From JAAURB01 sp049647265 (GTDB lineage Bacteria; Cyanobacteriota; Cyanobacteriia; Cyanobacteriales; Microcoleaceae), in NCBI GenBank assembly GCA_049647265.1, contig JBARXJ010000017.1:156963-220962 (forward strand): a DNA stretch of 64,000 nt. Reading direction: 5' to 3'. Made by a program: the position numbers and the translations under genes. The notes beneath the pieces were generated by a model. That model did not search any database. It saw nothing but the letters and a program-made list of their open reading frames with translations, and was not told where the DNA came from. Positions 35,701 through 43,597 of the stretch are shown here, piece by piece (the stretch's first letter is position 1; each line of letters opens with the position of its first letter).

Positions 35701-36408
35701 ATCTCGTAAAGAAGATACAAATACAGGAATCGGTTGTAACTTTCGCTGAATTAAAGCTTGACAAAGTGCATCAATCGGTTCAGTATTTCCACACAAGTAA
35801 TGAGCGCGATAAAATAGTAAGCCAATTTTGGGATAATCGGTTTCTAACTTCTCTGTTTCAATTGAATAAATACCCACTTTTGGTACAGGGATAGGAGGAG
35901 AAAATTGATAGTCTTTTCCTAAACAAACATGACCCAAATATAGAAGGGTTTGAGTCATATTTTTAACCCCACCTTCTATTAAGTAATGCCACACTTGATT
36001 GACAACTGTTAGAGGAACCGTTGAATGGCTCATTAAATCCGGATCGGGGCGATCGTCTCCCGGTAAAAGAATCAATTGAATCTTATAATTTTCAACTAAT
36101 TCTTGTAAAACTTCCAAACCATAAGACCAATAAGATCGCCCCCCCAATAACCGCACAACAATCACTTCAGCCTGTTGTAAGATATCTTCAGCGTAAGTAT
36201 CAATTGAAAGTTGTTGTTGCAGATTTAATAAATTTGTCGATCTAATCTCTGGAAAATTAGTGGGTAATTGTTTAATTGCAGCAGCTAAAGTTTGAATATC
36301 TGTATCGGCTGCGGTTAAAAAGACAATAGGGGCAGGAGTTTGTTCGACAAAAATCACTCCTTCTGTATCCGGATTCCAACCTCCCGGGGTTGCGGCAATT
36401 CGATGCAT
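32704..36408 (-). CDS. cobN: CobN/Mg-chelatase-type large subunit (cobaltochelatase CobN)
   Basis: 1234 aa, the usual CobN length. Landmarks include LLFYRAHYLCGNTEPIDAL, VHVGKHGNLEWLPGKS (metal/porphyrin site region), PPMTRAELYGNLQQLEGLIDEYYEA, GRNFYSVDIRAIPTETAW, and the C-terminal MRHGYKGAFELAATVDYLFAYDATT. CobN is the catalytic subunit that inserts cobalt into hydrogenobyrinic acid diamide with CobS/CobT-like ATPases. In cyanobacteria it may share the ChlI/ChlD ATPases, which are not in this window. ChlH paralogues are similar but longer, so CobN is preferred. No B12 riboswitch motif was seen upstream. Confidence 0.9.
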   Translation of the reverse strand: MHRIAATPGGWNPDTEGVIFVEQTPAPIVFLTAADTDIQTLAAAIKQLPTNFPEIRSTNLLNLQQQLSIDTYAEDILQQAEVIVVRLLGGRSYWSYGLEVLQELVENYKIQLILLPGDDRPDPDLMSHSTVPLTVVNQVWHYLIEGGVKNMTQTLLYLGHVCLGKDYQFSPPIPVPKVGIYSIETEKLETDYPKIGLLFYRAHYLCGNTEPIDALCQALIQRKLQPIPVFVSSLRDWDIQAEVVEKLQGIKLLLNTTSFAIKNITTNNQTQSPLFGLNVPILQVILSGGTQEQWENSFQGLSPRDVAMNVALPEVDGRIITRVISFKATQNWNPDLETNVIGYIPVQNRINFVADLTANWVKLKQKSPSQRKIALILANYPNKDGRLANGVGLDTPASCIEILKALQQQGYDIDDIPHNGDELIQKLTTGVTNDPESDNFRIVYQSLSYSKFQQYFKTLSLNIQTQIQQRWQDEYKGDDFTISGIQLGSVFIGIQPSRGYDKHPSLNYHAPDLEPTPNYLAFYLWLRQQFQADAIVHVGKHGNLEWLPGKSIGLSENCYPEIALDSLPHFYPFIVNDPGEGSQAKRRSQAVILDHLTPPMTRAELYGNLQQLEGLIDEYYEAQSLDPSRLSMIEEGIIEVIQQEKLNQDLGLSEELNLSSLNSIDGYLCELKEAQIRDGLHIFGQCPQDRQLRDLIIAIARQPGTQRIGLLRAIAEDFGLEFDPLTANFADVFSQPLILQNQSCRNIGDAVEVIENYAAILIEDLTDERFPEKIGIKTQKELEWIETILLPKLQKTEQEITNLLIGLNGEYVPSGASGAPTRGRPDVLPTGRNFYSVDIRAIPTETAWRVGQLAAEALIERYTQDNGEYPKTLGLSVWGTSTMRTGGDDIAEALALLGVRPVWDRPSRRVVDFEILPLSILNRPRVDVTLRISGFFRDAFPNLIDLFHQAVLAVSQLNEPPENNPLAAQIQQETQQWIEAGLPSQQAEIRSQYRVFGSKPGAYGAGLQGLIEAQNWQSDQDLAQAYLNWSSYAYNGSTGQGVSVPETFQQRLEQLQIVLHNQDNREHDLLDSDDYYQFQGGMTVAIRALTGKNPQTYFGDHAQPENPKIRQLTEEITRVYRSRVINPKWISGVMRHGYKGAFELAATVDYLFAYDATTHCVADFMYEGVAKAYLLDETVQQFIQQKNPWALRDMAERLLEAHQRQLWGSAPLELTEALRAIVHEAEGVIEGKML

Positions 36409-36963
36409 TAAAAAATTAGATAATAATAATTTAGATGTGTGATAGAGACGGATTAACAGGGGGTTACATAATTTACTATCTTGAGAATAAAACGTTTATA
36501 CTCCATCAAATGCAAATTTTTTGTTAAATTTAAATCCGCTATTGTTTAAGCTGGGTTGATCGGATGACCATATTTTAAAGGAAAGCTTTACACAATCTTT
36601 ACAATAGCAAAGCTTATTTTTATCTAAACTTTATCAAATCCCGGTTGATTTTCCCTTAAACTAAATTTAAGTTATGTAGAACCAGAGGAAATTTAATACT
36701 TGAGTCAGTCTTTTTATCGGCAAGCTCAACGTATTATACAGATTGGTGATTCACCAAAGCCAATGGTTTGTATCGAATGAAGTAGTTTTCATCTAGCTCA
36801 AACGGTATATCAGCTAGCCCTTTGAATAACCTTTTACAATATTATTAGGACTCAAATGAAGCTCAGCCAACGAACTAGACGAAAATGATTTAGGGGGTGT
36901 AGTCAGAACCTGGGTTGTTTTAGCCAGTCAACTTTTATCTCAAACTATAAACGAGAGTTCACT
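36409..36963. other. long intergenic region between divergent cobN and hypothetical gene
   Basis: AT-rich. It holds one short hairpin AAGCTTT (36583-36589) with AAAGCTT (36608-36614), followed by ATTTTTATC. I find no cobalamin-riboswitch B12 box and no protein frame. Probably promoters for both genes and decayed sequence. Confidence 0.45.
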
Positions 36964-38196
36964 GTGATTGATTCTGGGTTTGGTTACTGTCCTTCCGATG
37001 ATGAGCAAGTTTTATTTGCTCATTTTCAATCGTGTGTTGATATATTTGAGTCGCCTCAAGAACTCATTACTGATTTTCGCAACTTATTTTTAGCAGAACA
37101 AGATTACGCTCAAAATCCTGTTTGGCAGGCTTTAGGGAGAATTGTTGATGCTGAGTCAACTGAGGCGAATTTCCCATTTATCCTCAACCGTTGCTGTTAT
37201 ATTTTGATTAACCGCTGGCGGACTCGTTCGCGCTTGTATTGGGCAATTCCAGCATTAATTGACTTATTTGAGATTCTTCCTCAAGGGTTACCCTCCAGTT
37301 GGACAGTCAAACGCTTGCGTTCACTCATTCAGTCTTTCCGAACCACTGAGCAATATTTAGCACTACGACGACTTGCTCAAGTTTACAGTGAAACGCCAAC
37401 AATTATTACCCAGCCCCAAACTCAATCATTAGAAAGTTTAATTGTTCGATATCCCTTTCTATATGAACAGTGCTTATTAACTGATGATAGCACCGATGAG
37501 CAACGGCAACAAATCCGTCAGATGCGATTTTCTGCCCAACAAAAGTTAAATGAGGATTTATCTCAGTATTTAACTTATCATCGAACCCATCCAGATGAAA
37601 GAATTCATCTACCCCCTGTCACAAATCCTACATTATTAAGTGAACGTAAGTTTAGAACCGCTTGGAAGCATTTTACCGGACGAGTCGATGAAGGGTATAC
37701 TTACCAAGAATCTGCAAAACTCTTCCTCAAGCAAAGTGTTCAATCTTGTCCATATCGAGTGTTTAAAGAAGATTTATTTGACTATCTCAACGCTACCGTA
37801 GAAGCAAAATATGGTGAAAAACGCTTTAGTCAACGATTATCTCAAGTTCTGCAAGATACCTTACCTCATAATCACAGTCAAACAGTTAATCAATCATTAC
37901 TAGCGAGTACTTGTCGTAAATTATTTAATTTTATTGTCGTCGAAAGTTCTCAAAATCCGAGTCATTTCGTCTTTCTGGATTTAATTAGTAACCTAGGAGC
38001 CAGTCGAGTGATTGGAATGCTATTGAAAATGATTTTAATTTGTCGAAAAGTTAAAGCTGATTTAGAAAAAAGATTTTCTGTTTTATTCAATCATTATGCA
38101 ACATTACCCCAAGATCAAGTCACTTGGCTAGTGGAGTCTTTGGAAACGCTCAATATTGCTTTTAGTGCTAACTGTACCGCACTTGTGGGATGTTAA
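36964..38196 (+). CDS. hypothetical cyanobacterial protein
   Basis: 410 aa, GTG start with a weak GAGAG ribosome site. All-helical, soluble, with no signal peptide. Distinct blocks are LFLAEQDYAQNPVWQALGRIV, FILNRCCYILINRWRTRSRL and the C-terminal QDQVTWLVESLETLNIAF. The rich helices and arginine/aromatic pattern suggest a protein- or nucleic-acid-binding scaffold. I do not recognise the family. A remote relation to HetZ-like developmental proteins crossed my mind but is unsupported. Confidence 0.7.
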   Translation: MIDSGFGYCPSDDEQVLFAHFQSCVDIFESPQELITDFRNLFLAEQDYAQNPVWQALGRIVDAESTEANFPFILNRCCYILINRWRTRSRLYWAIPALIDLFEILPQGLPSSWTVKRLRSLIQSFRTTEQYLALRRLAQVYSETPTIITQPQTQSLESLIVRYPFLYEQCLLTDDSTDEQRQQIRQMRFSAQQKLNEDLSQYLTYHRTHPDERIHLPPVTNPTLLSERKFRTAWKHFTGRVDEGYTYQESAKLFLKQSVQSCPYRVFKEDLFDYLNATVEAKYGEKRFSQRLSQVLQDTLPHNHSQTVNQSLLASTCRKLFNFIVVESSQNPSHFVFLDLISNLGASRVIGMLLKMILICRKVKADLEKRFSVLFNHYATLPQDQVTWLVESLETLNIAFSANCTALVGC

Positions 38197-38286
38197 TGAA
38201 TTGGATTGATTCGCTATTTATATAAAATATTAAAAGCATAAATTCTATCAACTATAAGCGCTCTTATTTAATCAATTACAAACCAT

Positions 38287-38622
38287 TCATGCTCTTAGAA
38301 TGGCAACGAAAAAGTTTTCTTGATCTAGGCGGTCACAAACAGCCATATAACCCGAAAAAAATGGATCGTCATAGACCGATGTATCTTTAAGAAATAACGT
38401 TAATGAATGACTATCCTCACTCCAAATAGTTCTCAAGATCGTTAAATTGATATGATATTCTTGAGCTAATGGTAACAACACCCAGCGACCATCAATCTCT
38501 ATAAATTCGGGATCTGAATACCTCAAAACAGATTCCCAAGTTTCTGGCAATTCATGTTTTTCAATAATTCTATCCCAACGCTTCACTTGAATTTTTTCGA
38601 GTGTTAAAGATTGATAATTCAC
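38287..38622 (-). CDS. small hypothetical protein
   Basis: 111 aa, GTG start; no ATG is available in frame. A tidy hydrophilic protein (TLEKIQVKRWDRIIEKHEL; FLKDTSVYDDPFFSGYMAVCDR). No known domain recognised. It is convergent with the 410-aa gene and divergent from ccmP. Confidence 0.55.
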   Translation of the reverse strand: MNYQSLTLEKIQVKRWDRIIEKHELPETWESVLRYSDPEFIEIDGRWVLLPLAQEYHINLTILRTIWSEDSHSLTLFLKDTSVYDDPFFSGYMAVCDRLDQENFFVAILRA

Positions 38623-38794
38623 TCAGTTTCATGACTTTTATAACTTCTGTCGTTTTTGACTCAGTTTGAATCTTCTTTCATCTAGAAATACCTCGAGTGA
38701 CTTAGACGGTTACTCAGTCTTGAGGACATTATACGCTTTTCGGTTTAGCAACATCCTTTCAGACTCAAACTTTTGGATATTTTTTAAAACGATT

Positions 38795-38832
38795 AATGTC
38801 ACCGATTCCGGTATTGTAGGTATGGTGACATT
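38795..38832 (+). promoter_or_regulatory. perfect 9-bp hairpin in the ccmP leader
   Basis: AATGTCACC (38795-38803) pairs with GGTGACATT (38824-38832) across a 20-base loop, ending 35 bases before the ccmP TTG start. It may be an operator or an RNA hairpin. Confidence 0.45.
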
Positions 38833-38867
38833 GTCATCATTGCCCGCAACCATTGGAGAAGGAAACC

Positions 38868-39509
38868 TTGGGTGTCGAACTGCGAAGTTATGTTTATCTC
38901 GATCGCCTACAACCCCAACACGCCGCCTATATTGGCACAGTAGCCCTGGGCTTTCTACCCTTGCCCGGTGATGCCTCCCTGTGGATTGAAATATCCCCTG
39001 GCATCGAAATTAACCGCATTACGGATATTGCCCTGAAAGCCACCTCTGTACGCCCTGGAGTACAGTTTGTCGAACGCCTGTATGGGTTATTGGAAATTCA
39101 TTCTAACCGCCAGGGAGACACTAAAACCGCCGGAAAAGCCATTCTAGATGCCCTTGAGGTGAAAATCAGCGATCGCCTCAAACCCCGTGTTGTCTCGAGT
39201 CAAATTATCCGTAATATTGATCCCCACCAAGCCCAAATGATTAACCGTAACCGTCGGGGACAAATGTTACTCGCGGGACAAACTTTGTATGTTTTAGAAG
39301 TCCAACCCGCTGCTTATGCCGCCTTAGCCGCCAATGAAGCTGAAAAAGCAGCATTAATTAATATCTTACAGGTGCAAGCCGTGGGTAGTTTTGGTCGTTT
39401 ATATTTGGGGGGCGAAGAACGAGATATTTTAGCGGGTTCTAGTGCTGCTTTAGATGCTATTAAATATGTCTCTGGACGCGAGCCGAAAAAGAAAGAATCA
39501 ACAGAATAA
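38868..39509 (+). CDS. ccmP: carboxysome shell protein CcmP
   Basis: 213 aa from a TTG start at 38868 preceded by GGAGAAGGA, which reproduces the known CcmP length and N-terminus (GVELRSYVYLD). Two BMC shell domains follow each other (HAAYIGTVALGFLPLPGDAS, then PHQAQMINRNRRGQMLLAG and ILQVQAVGSFGRLYLGGEERD). CcmP trimers stack into double rings with a gated pore thought to pass larger metabolites such as RuBP or 3-phosphoglycerate through the shell. It lies apart from the main ccm operon, as in other cyanobacteria. Confidence 0.92.
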   Translation: MGVELRSYVYLDRLQPQHAAYIGTVALGFLPLPGDASLWIEISPGIEINRITDIALKATSVRPGVQFVERLYGLLEIHSNRQGDTKTAGKAILDALEVKISDRLKPRVVSSQIIRNIDPHQAQMINRNRRGQMLLAGQTLYVLEVQPAAYAALAANEAEKAALINILQVQAVGSFGRLYLGGEERDILAGSSAALDAIKYVSGREPKKKESTE

Positions 39510-39535
39510 TTGAATTTTAAAATAAAATCGAAATT

Positions 39536-40429
39536 ATGGCGAATGTAGAACATTTAGCAGTTTTAAAACGGGGATTCAATCTCTGGGAAAACTGGCGGAA
39601 AAATTATCCTTTTTTAAGACCTGATTTAACCGAATCTAATCTTAGAGGTGCGAACTTAGCAGGAGTTGATCTAAGTTTAGCAAATCTGAGTTATGTCAAT
39701 TTAACGGAAAGTTGTCTCAATTCTGTCTGTTTAACTCAAGCGGATTTATCTCAGGCAAATTTATCCCAGGCTTTTTTAAATAGTGCGGACTTACAACAAG
39801 CTGATTTAACAGCCAGTATTTTACACAACACCAGCTTACAAAATGCTAATCTGAAAAAAGCCAATTTAATCAGTGCTGACCTGAGAGGTGCTAATTTAAG
39901 AGGGGCCGATCTAACCCATGCAAACTTGATTGGTACAGACCTGAGAAATGTTATTCTGATTGATGCAGATTTAGGTAATGCCAAACTCAGAAGAGCAAAT
40001 TTAAGTGGGTCCAATTTAAATAATGCGAATTTATGTTTAGCTGATTTATCTCAAGCTAATTTACATGAAGCAGAACTATTGGGGGCTTATTTATATGAAG
40101 CAAATTTGTATAAAACTAATCTAATGGGTGCTCATTTGACTGGGGCTTATTTACTGCGATCGCAACTGATTGAGGCAAACTTAATTCAAGCCAATATTCG
40201 CTTTAGTAATCTGAAGAAAGCTAATCTTTGGAAAGCGGACTTAACGGGCGCAAATCTGCGGGGGGCTAACCTGACTCAAGCTAATTTAGAACAGGCTAAT
40301 TTAACCGGGGCTAACCTACGGGGGGCTAACCTGACTCAAGCTAATTTAGCACAGGCTAATTTAACCGAAACAGATTTAACCGAATCTAATTTGAATGATA
40401 CGATATTACCCGATAAAAGAAATAATTAA
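39536..40429 (+). CDS. pentapeptide-repeat protein
   Basis: 297 aa. After a short head (HLAVLKRGFNLWENWRKNYPF) about 45 A(D/N)LXX units form a right-handed beta-helix (for example RGANLRGADLTHANL, GANLRGANLTQANL). No signal peptide or membrane helix, so probably cytoplasmic. It begins 26 bp after ccmP and is likely co-transcribed. Such proteins are abundant in cyanobacteria with few known functions; a carboxysome link is suggested only by position. Confidence 0.92.
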   Translation: MANVEHLAVLKRGFNLWENWRKNYPFLRPDLTESNLRGANLAGVDLSLANLSYVNLTESCLNSVCLTQADLSQANLSQAFLNSADLQQADLTASILHNTSLQNANLKKANLISADLRGANLRGADLTHANLIGTDLRNVILIDADLGNAKLRRANLSGSNLNNANLCLADLSQANLHEAELLGAYLYEANLYKTNLMGAHLTGAYLLRSQLIEANLIQANIRFSNLKKANLWKADLTGANLRGANLTQANLEQANLTGANLRGANLTQANLAQANLTETDLTESNLNDTILPDKRNN

Positions 40430-40561
40430 ACACAACTCAGATATAGAAATTGCTTCAACGGCTGAATTGTCCCTCTGAAGTTATTTTCTGTCCGTCCCAC
40501 CATAAATATGTCACGATAAAGTTTGATAAACGCAGCCGCATTGGAAACTATAACTCAAGTA

Positions 40562-41830
40562 ATGACTTCTGTAACCCAAAACCGCACCACTCATCGCCGC
40601 ATTTTAGACAATGGTATTACCCTATTGTTAACTGAAAATTTTGCCGCCGATATTATTTCAACTCGTCTATTTGTCCAAACCGGTAGTCGCTGGCAACCAT
40701 CCACCCAAGCCGGACTATCTCATTTACTCGCCGCTGTGATGACGAAAGGGACGGCTAACCTCTCTTCATTAGAAATTGCAGAAATGGTGGAGTCGGTTGG
40801 CGCAAAGCTAAATGCAGATACCTCAACAGACTATTTTTTAATGAGTCTAAAAACGGTATCAGCCGACTTTGAAGCCATTCTGTCTCTGGCGGCACAATTA
40901 TTACGCGCCCCAACTTTCCCTGAAAGTGAACTTGAACTCGAACGCCGTATTACTATTCAAGGCATTCGTTCTCAGCAAGAACAACCGTTTTCGATTGCCT
41001 TTGATCAATTGCGACGGGCAATGTATCAGGATCATCCTTATGCAAATTCAACCTTGGGAACAGAAGAAACTGTTGCTCAACTGACTAAAACCGATCTAGA
41101 ATCTTTTCACCAAACCTATTTTCGTCCAGATCGTTTAATTGTTTCTATTGCCGGACGTATTAGTTTAGAAGAGGCAATTAAACAGGTTCAACAAGTCTTT
41201 GGAGATTGGACGATTCCCTCTGAACCTGTCCCAACCCTAAATCTTCCTGAAGTTTCTTTTAACCCTCAAACCCGAATTAAACCCCAGGAAACTCAACAAT
41301 CTGTGGTAATGTTAGGTTATTTAGCGGATGCGGTTGATAGTCCAGATTATGCTGCTTTGAAGCTGATTAATACCTATTTAGGTAATGGTTTATCGAGTCG
41401 TTTGTTTGTTGAGTTACGGGAAAAACGCGGTTTAGCTTATGATGTTTCTTCCTTTTATCCCACGCGGCTTGATCAATCTCAATTTGTCGTTTATATGGGA
41501 ACAGCCCCAGAAAATACCGCGATCGCAGTGGAAGGATTACAATCAGAAAGTCAACGCCTGACTCAAACTTCCCTTACCCCAGAAGAGTTACAAGTTGCTA
41601 AAAACAAGCTTTTAGGTCAATATGCACTCGGTAAACAAACCAATGCACAATTGGCGCAAATTTACGGTTGGTATGAAACCATTGGTTTAGGATTAGACTT
41701 TGACGAACAGTTTCAAACCGCTGTTGAACAGGTGACTCCTGAACAATGTCTCGCCGTTGCCCAGAAGTATTTTACCACACCTTATCTATCATTATTGGGG
41801 CCAGAAGCTGCTGTTAAAGAGTTTAATTAG
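40562..41830 (+). CDS. M16-family peptidase homologue lacking the zinc motif
   Basis: 422 aa from the ATG at 40562; a TTG at 40523 gives a less likely longer form. The fold is that of M16 processing peptidases (RILDNGITLLLTENF, then a second half with GNGLSSRLFVELREKRGLAYDVSSFY). The HXXEH zinc site is replaced by H54-LLAA, so it cannot be an active protease on its own. In cyanobacteria such inactive subunits partner an active M16 protein, usually encoded just upstream; that gene is not here. Probable role: non-catalytic partner in a heterodimer. Confidence 0.88.
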   Translation: MTSVTQNRTTHRRILDNGITLLLTENFAADIISTRLFVQTGSRWQPSTQAGLSHLLAAVMTKGTANLSSLEIAEMVESVGAKLNADTSTDYFLMSLKTVSADFEAILSLAAQLLRAPTFPESELELERRITIQGIRSQQEQPFSIAFDQLRRAMYQDHPYANSTLGTEETVAQLTKTDLESFHQTYFRPDRLIVSIAGRISLEEAIKQVQQVFGDWTIPSEPVPTLNLPEVSFNPQTRIKPQETQQSVVMLGYLADAVDSPDYAALKLINTYLGNGLSSRLFVELREKRGLAYDVSSFYPTRLDQSQFVVYMGTAPENTAIAVEGLQSESQRLTQTSLTPEELQVAKNKLLGQYALGKQTNAQLAQIYGWYETIGLGLDFDEQFQTAVEQVTPEQCLAVAQKYFTTPYLSLLGPEAAVKEFN

Positions 41831-41987
41831 CATCATCTTTTTTGAGATCACTTTATCAGATGAATTATCAGGGGTTTTTGCACCCCCATCAATGGCGTAG
41901 ATGTGATGGTCTTCAATCAGTGGCGGGAATTCATACCCCGCCGGAATTGCTCCTGGATACTGACGGGCGTGACTTCTGACTCCTTCT

Positions 41988-42734
41988 TCAATACAGTTTC
42001 TCAATCAGAATTGGTGAAGATTCATGACGTTGGGGGGCGGAGGCATCTTCTATCGTCACTGCAACGGCTTTAATTAAACTCGGATCTTGAAATGCCCTCG
42101 GTAAGATAATCGGTTGAGCCTGTTCACCTGTTGCGGGGACGGTAAAAACTTGAGTCAGAATTGCCCCTTTTGTATCTGTTGTAAAGGGTGCATTTGGGGT
42201 TAATACTGTCCACAATACATAAACTTTTCCAGGTTCAAGCGGAGGCAAAGCTTCTACAATTAAAGTGCCTCGTAAAGTTTCTGGATCGACCATTACAACA
42301 ACTTGCGATGAAAGGTTAATATTATCAGTGGGTTCGAGTGAAAATACTAATTTTTCCACTGACTGGAGGCGAGCTTGTTGAGTTTGTAGCGATCGCCACA
42401 GAAAATAATTACTTAAACTCAATATTCCAATCAGCAGCGCTGCCAGAATGCCTAGAGGTGTTGCCCAACGAGGTAGGGTAGAAATAGCTGTAATTTGAGG
42501 TGGATCTTCAGCGGGTATCGTACCCATTACAATTGAGCGTAACTGAGGAGAGGGTTGAATTTCTTCTGGGGCGTATGCTTGTTCTAGGGTAAGCTGCATT
42601 TGTTCAACCGCTTGCATTACCTCAGTATTGTTGAGCAGCCCTTCCATAATTGCTGCTTCTTCTTCGCTGAGATCATTGAGGACATACCCGGCGATTAAAA
42701 GCTGAAGTTGCTCTGGTGTCATTGGTTGATTCAT
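41988..42734 (-). CDS. anti-sigma factor, RskA type
   Basis: 248 aa from the ATG at 42734 (GGGAG site 8 bp upstream); a GTG at 42743 is an alternative. The N-terminal zinc-less anti-sigma-like segment (LIAGYVLNDLSEEEAAIMEGLL) is followed by one membrane helix (PLGILAALLIGILSLSNYFLW near 85-110) and a C-terminal RskA domain (LPPLEPGKVYVLWTVL, KGAILTQVFTV). It would hold the adjacent ECF sigma factor at the membrane until a signal triggers its release. Its start is 1 bp from the sigma stop, so the two are translationally coupled. Confidence 0.87.
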   Translation of the reverse strand: MNQPMTPEQLQLLIAGYVLNDLSEEEAAIMEGLLNNTEVMQAVEQMQLTLEQAYAPEEIQPSPQLRSIVMGTIPAEDPPQITAISTLPRWATPLGILAALLIGILSLSNYFLWRSLQTQQARLQSVEKLVFSLEPTDNINLSSQVVVMVDPETLRGTLIVEALPPLEPGKVYVLWTVLTPNAPFTTDTKGAILTQVFTVPATGEQAQPIILPRAFQDPSLIKAVAVTIEDASAPQRHESSPILIEKLY

Positions 42735-42735
42735 A

Positions 42736-43332
42736 TTACTCACTCCCGAGCTGATCTTGCAAACTCTGACGTAGTTTTAGCAAGCCACGCCTTGCCCAAC
42801 TTTTTACTGTCCCCAAAGGAACCTCAAGCTTTTCTGCAATCTCAGTTTGACTCAATCCATCTCGATAGGCTAGATGTAAAACTTGCTGTTGATTCTCCGA
42901 AAGTTGAGCTAAAGCGATCTGCACTTCTTGGGTAGATTCCGCTCGATACAGTGCTTCTATTGGAATATCATAGGATTGTTGCGGCTCTCCTTGATTCACC
43001 TTCAGGATATTTTGCTGTCGTTGGCGCGATCTAACTAGATCAATACTACGGGAACGGGCTTGAACCGCTAGAAAGGTTCTAATGGTTCCTCTTTTAGGAT
43101 CGTAGGTGGATTGAGCTAAGCGTAAAAAAATTCCCTGGGCAATATCTTCAGCATCCTGAGTATTTTTTGTCGTTCTCAACGCAATGGCATAAACCAAACC
43201 TATATGACGATCATAGAGGATTCCCAGCGCTTGCATTCGTCCTTGCTTCAATACCTGCCATAGCTCAAGATCTGATGGAGGATTGTGTGAAGCTGTGTTT
43301 CCTCTTGAGGTTTGAAACCCTTCACTATCCAT
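42736..43332 (-). CDS. ECF sigma factor
   Basis: 198 aa. Region 2 is clear (LGILYDRHIGLVYAIALRTTKNTQDAEDIAQGIFLRLAQ, read in pieces) and region 4 carries the helix-turn-helix (LSQTEIAEKLEVPLGTVKSWARRGLLKLRQ). Regions between are short, as for ECF sigmas of the SigG/RpoE class. It forms an operon with the RskA anti-sigma. Bacterial sigma-RskA pairs often control secreted FAS1, CHRD or DUF4394 proteins; the next gene downstream is just such a protein, so it is a likely target (inference). Confidence 0.9.
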   Translation of the reverse strand: MDSEGFQTSRGNTASHNPPSDLELWQVLKQGRMQALGILYDRHIGLVYAIALRTTKNTQDAEDIAQGIFLRLAQSTYDPKRGTIRTFLAVQARSRSIDLVRSRQRQQNILKVNQGEPQQSYDIPIEALYRAESTQEVQIALAQLSENQQQVLHLAYRDGLSQTEIAEKLEVPLGTVKSWARRGLLKLRQSLQDQLGSE

Positions 43333-43597
43333 ATTGGTCGAATATCTACAAAGTAGTTTAACTCACAGTCAATACGAGGGAGGGGGTCAAGACCATCAGA
43401 TAGACTTTAGTACATTTATGTTAGCAATTATACAGGATTAGATCAAGTTCAAAAAATGCCTTCTTCTCTTGGGCTGGGAACCGCACAATCATTTCTGATC
43501 CTACGGTTCCAGTCTCTTGAGTTAGTTTTAACGAATCTGTTTATAGCAAGCTTTGTGTTGGTATATATTCATCTATTTGATGCGTTTAGGATTGAGT

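Noticed and set aside
36409..36963. Cobalamin riboswitch upstream of cobN
   Set aside because: Searched by eye for the B12 box (GCCACTG) and the conserved core on the cobN strand and did not find them.
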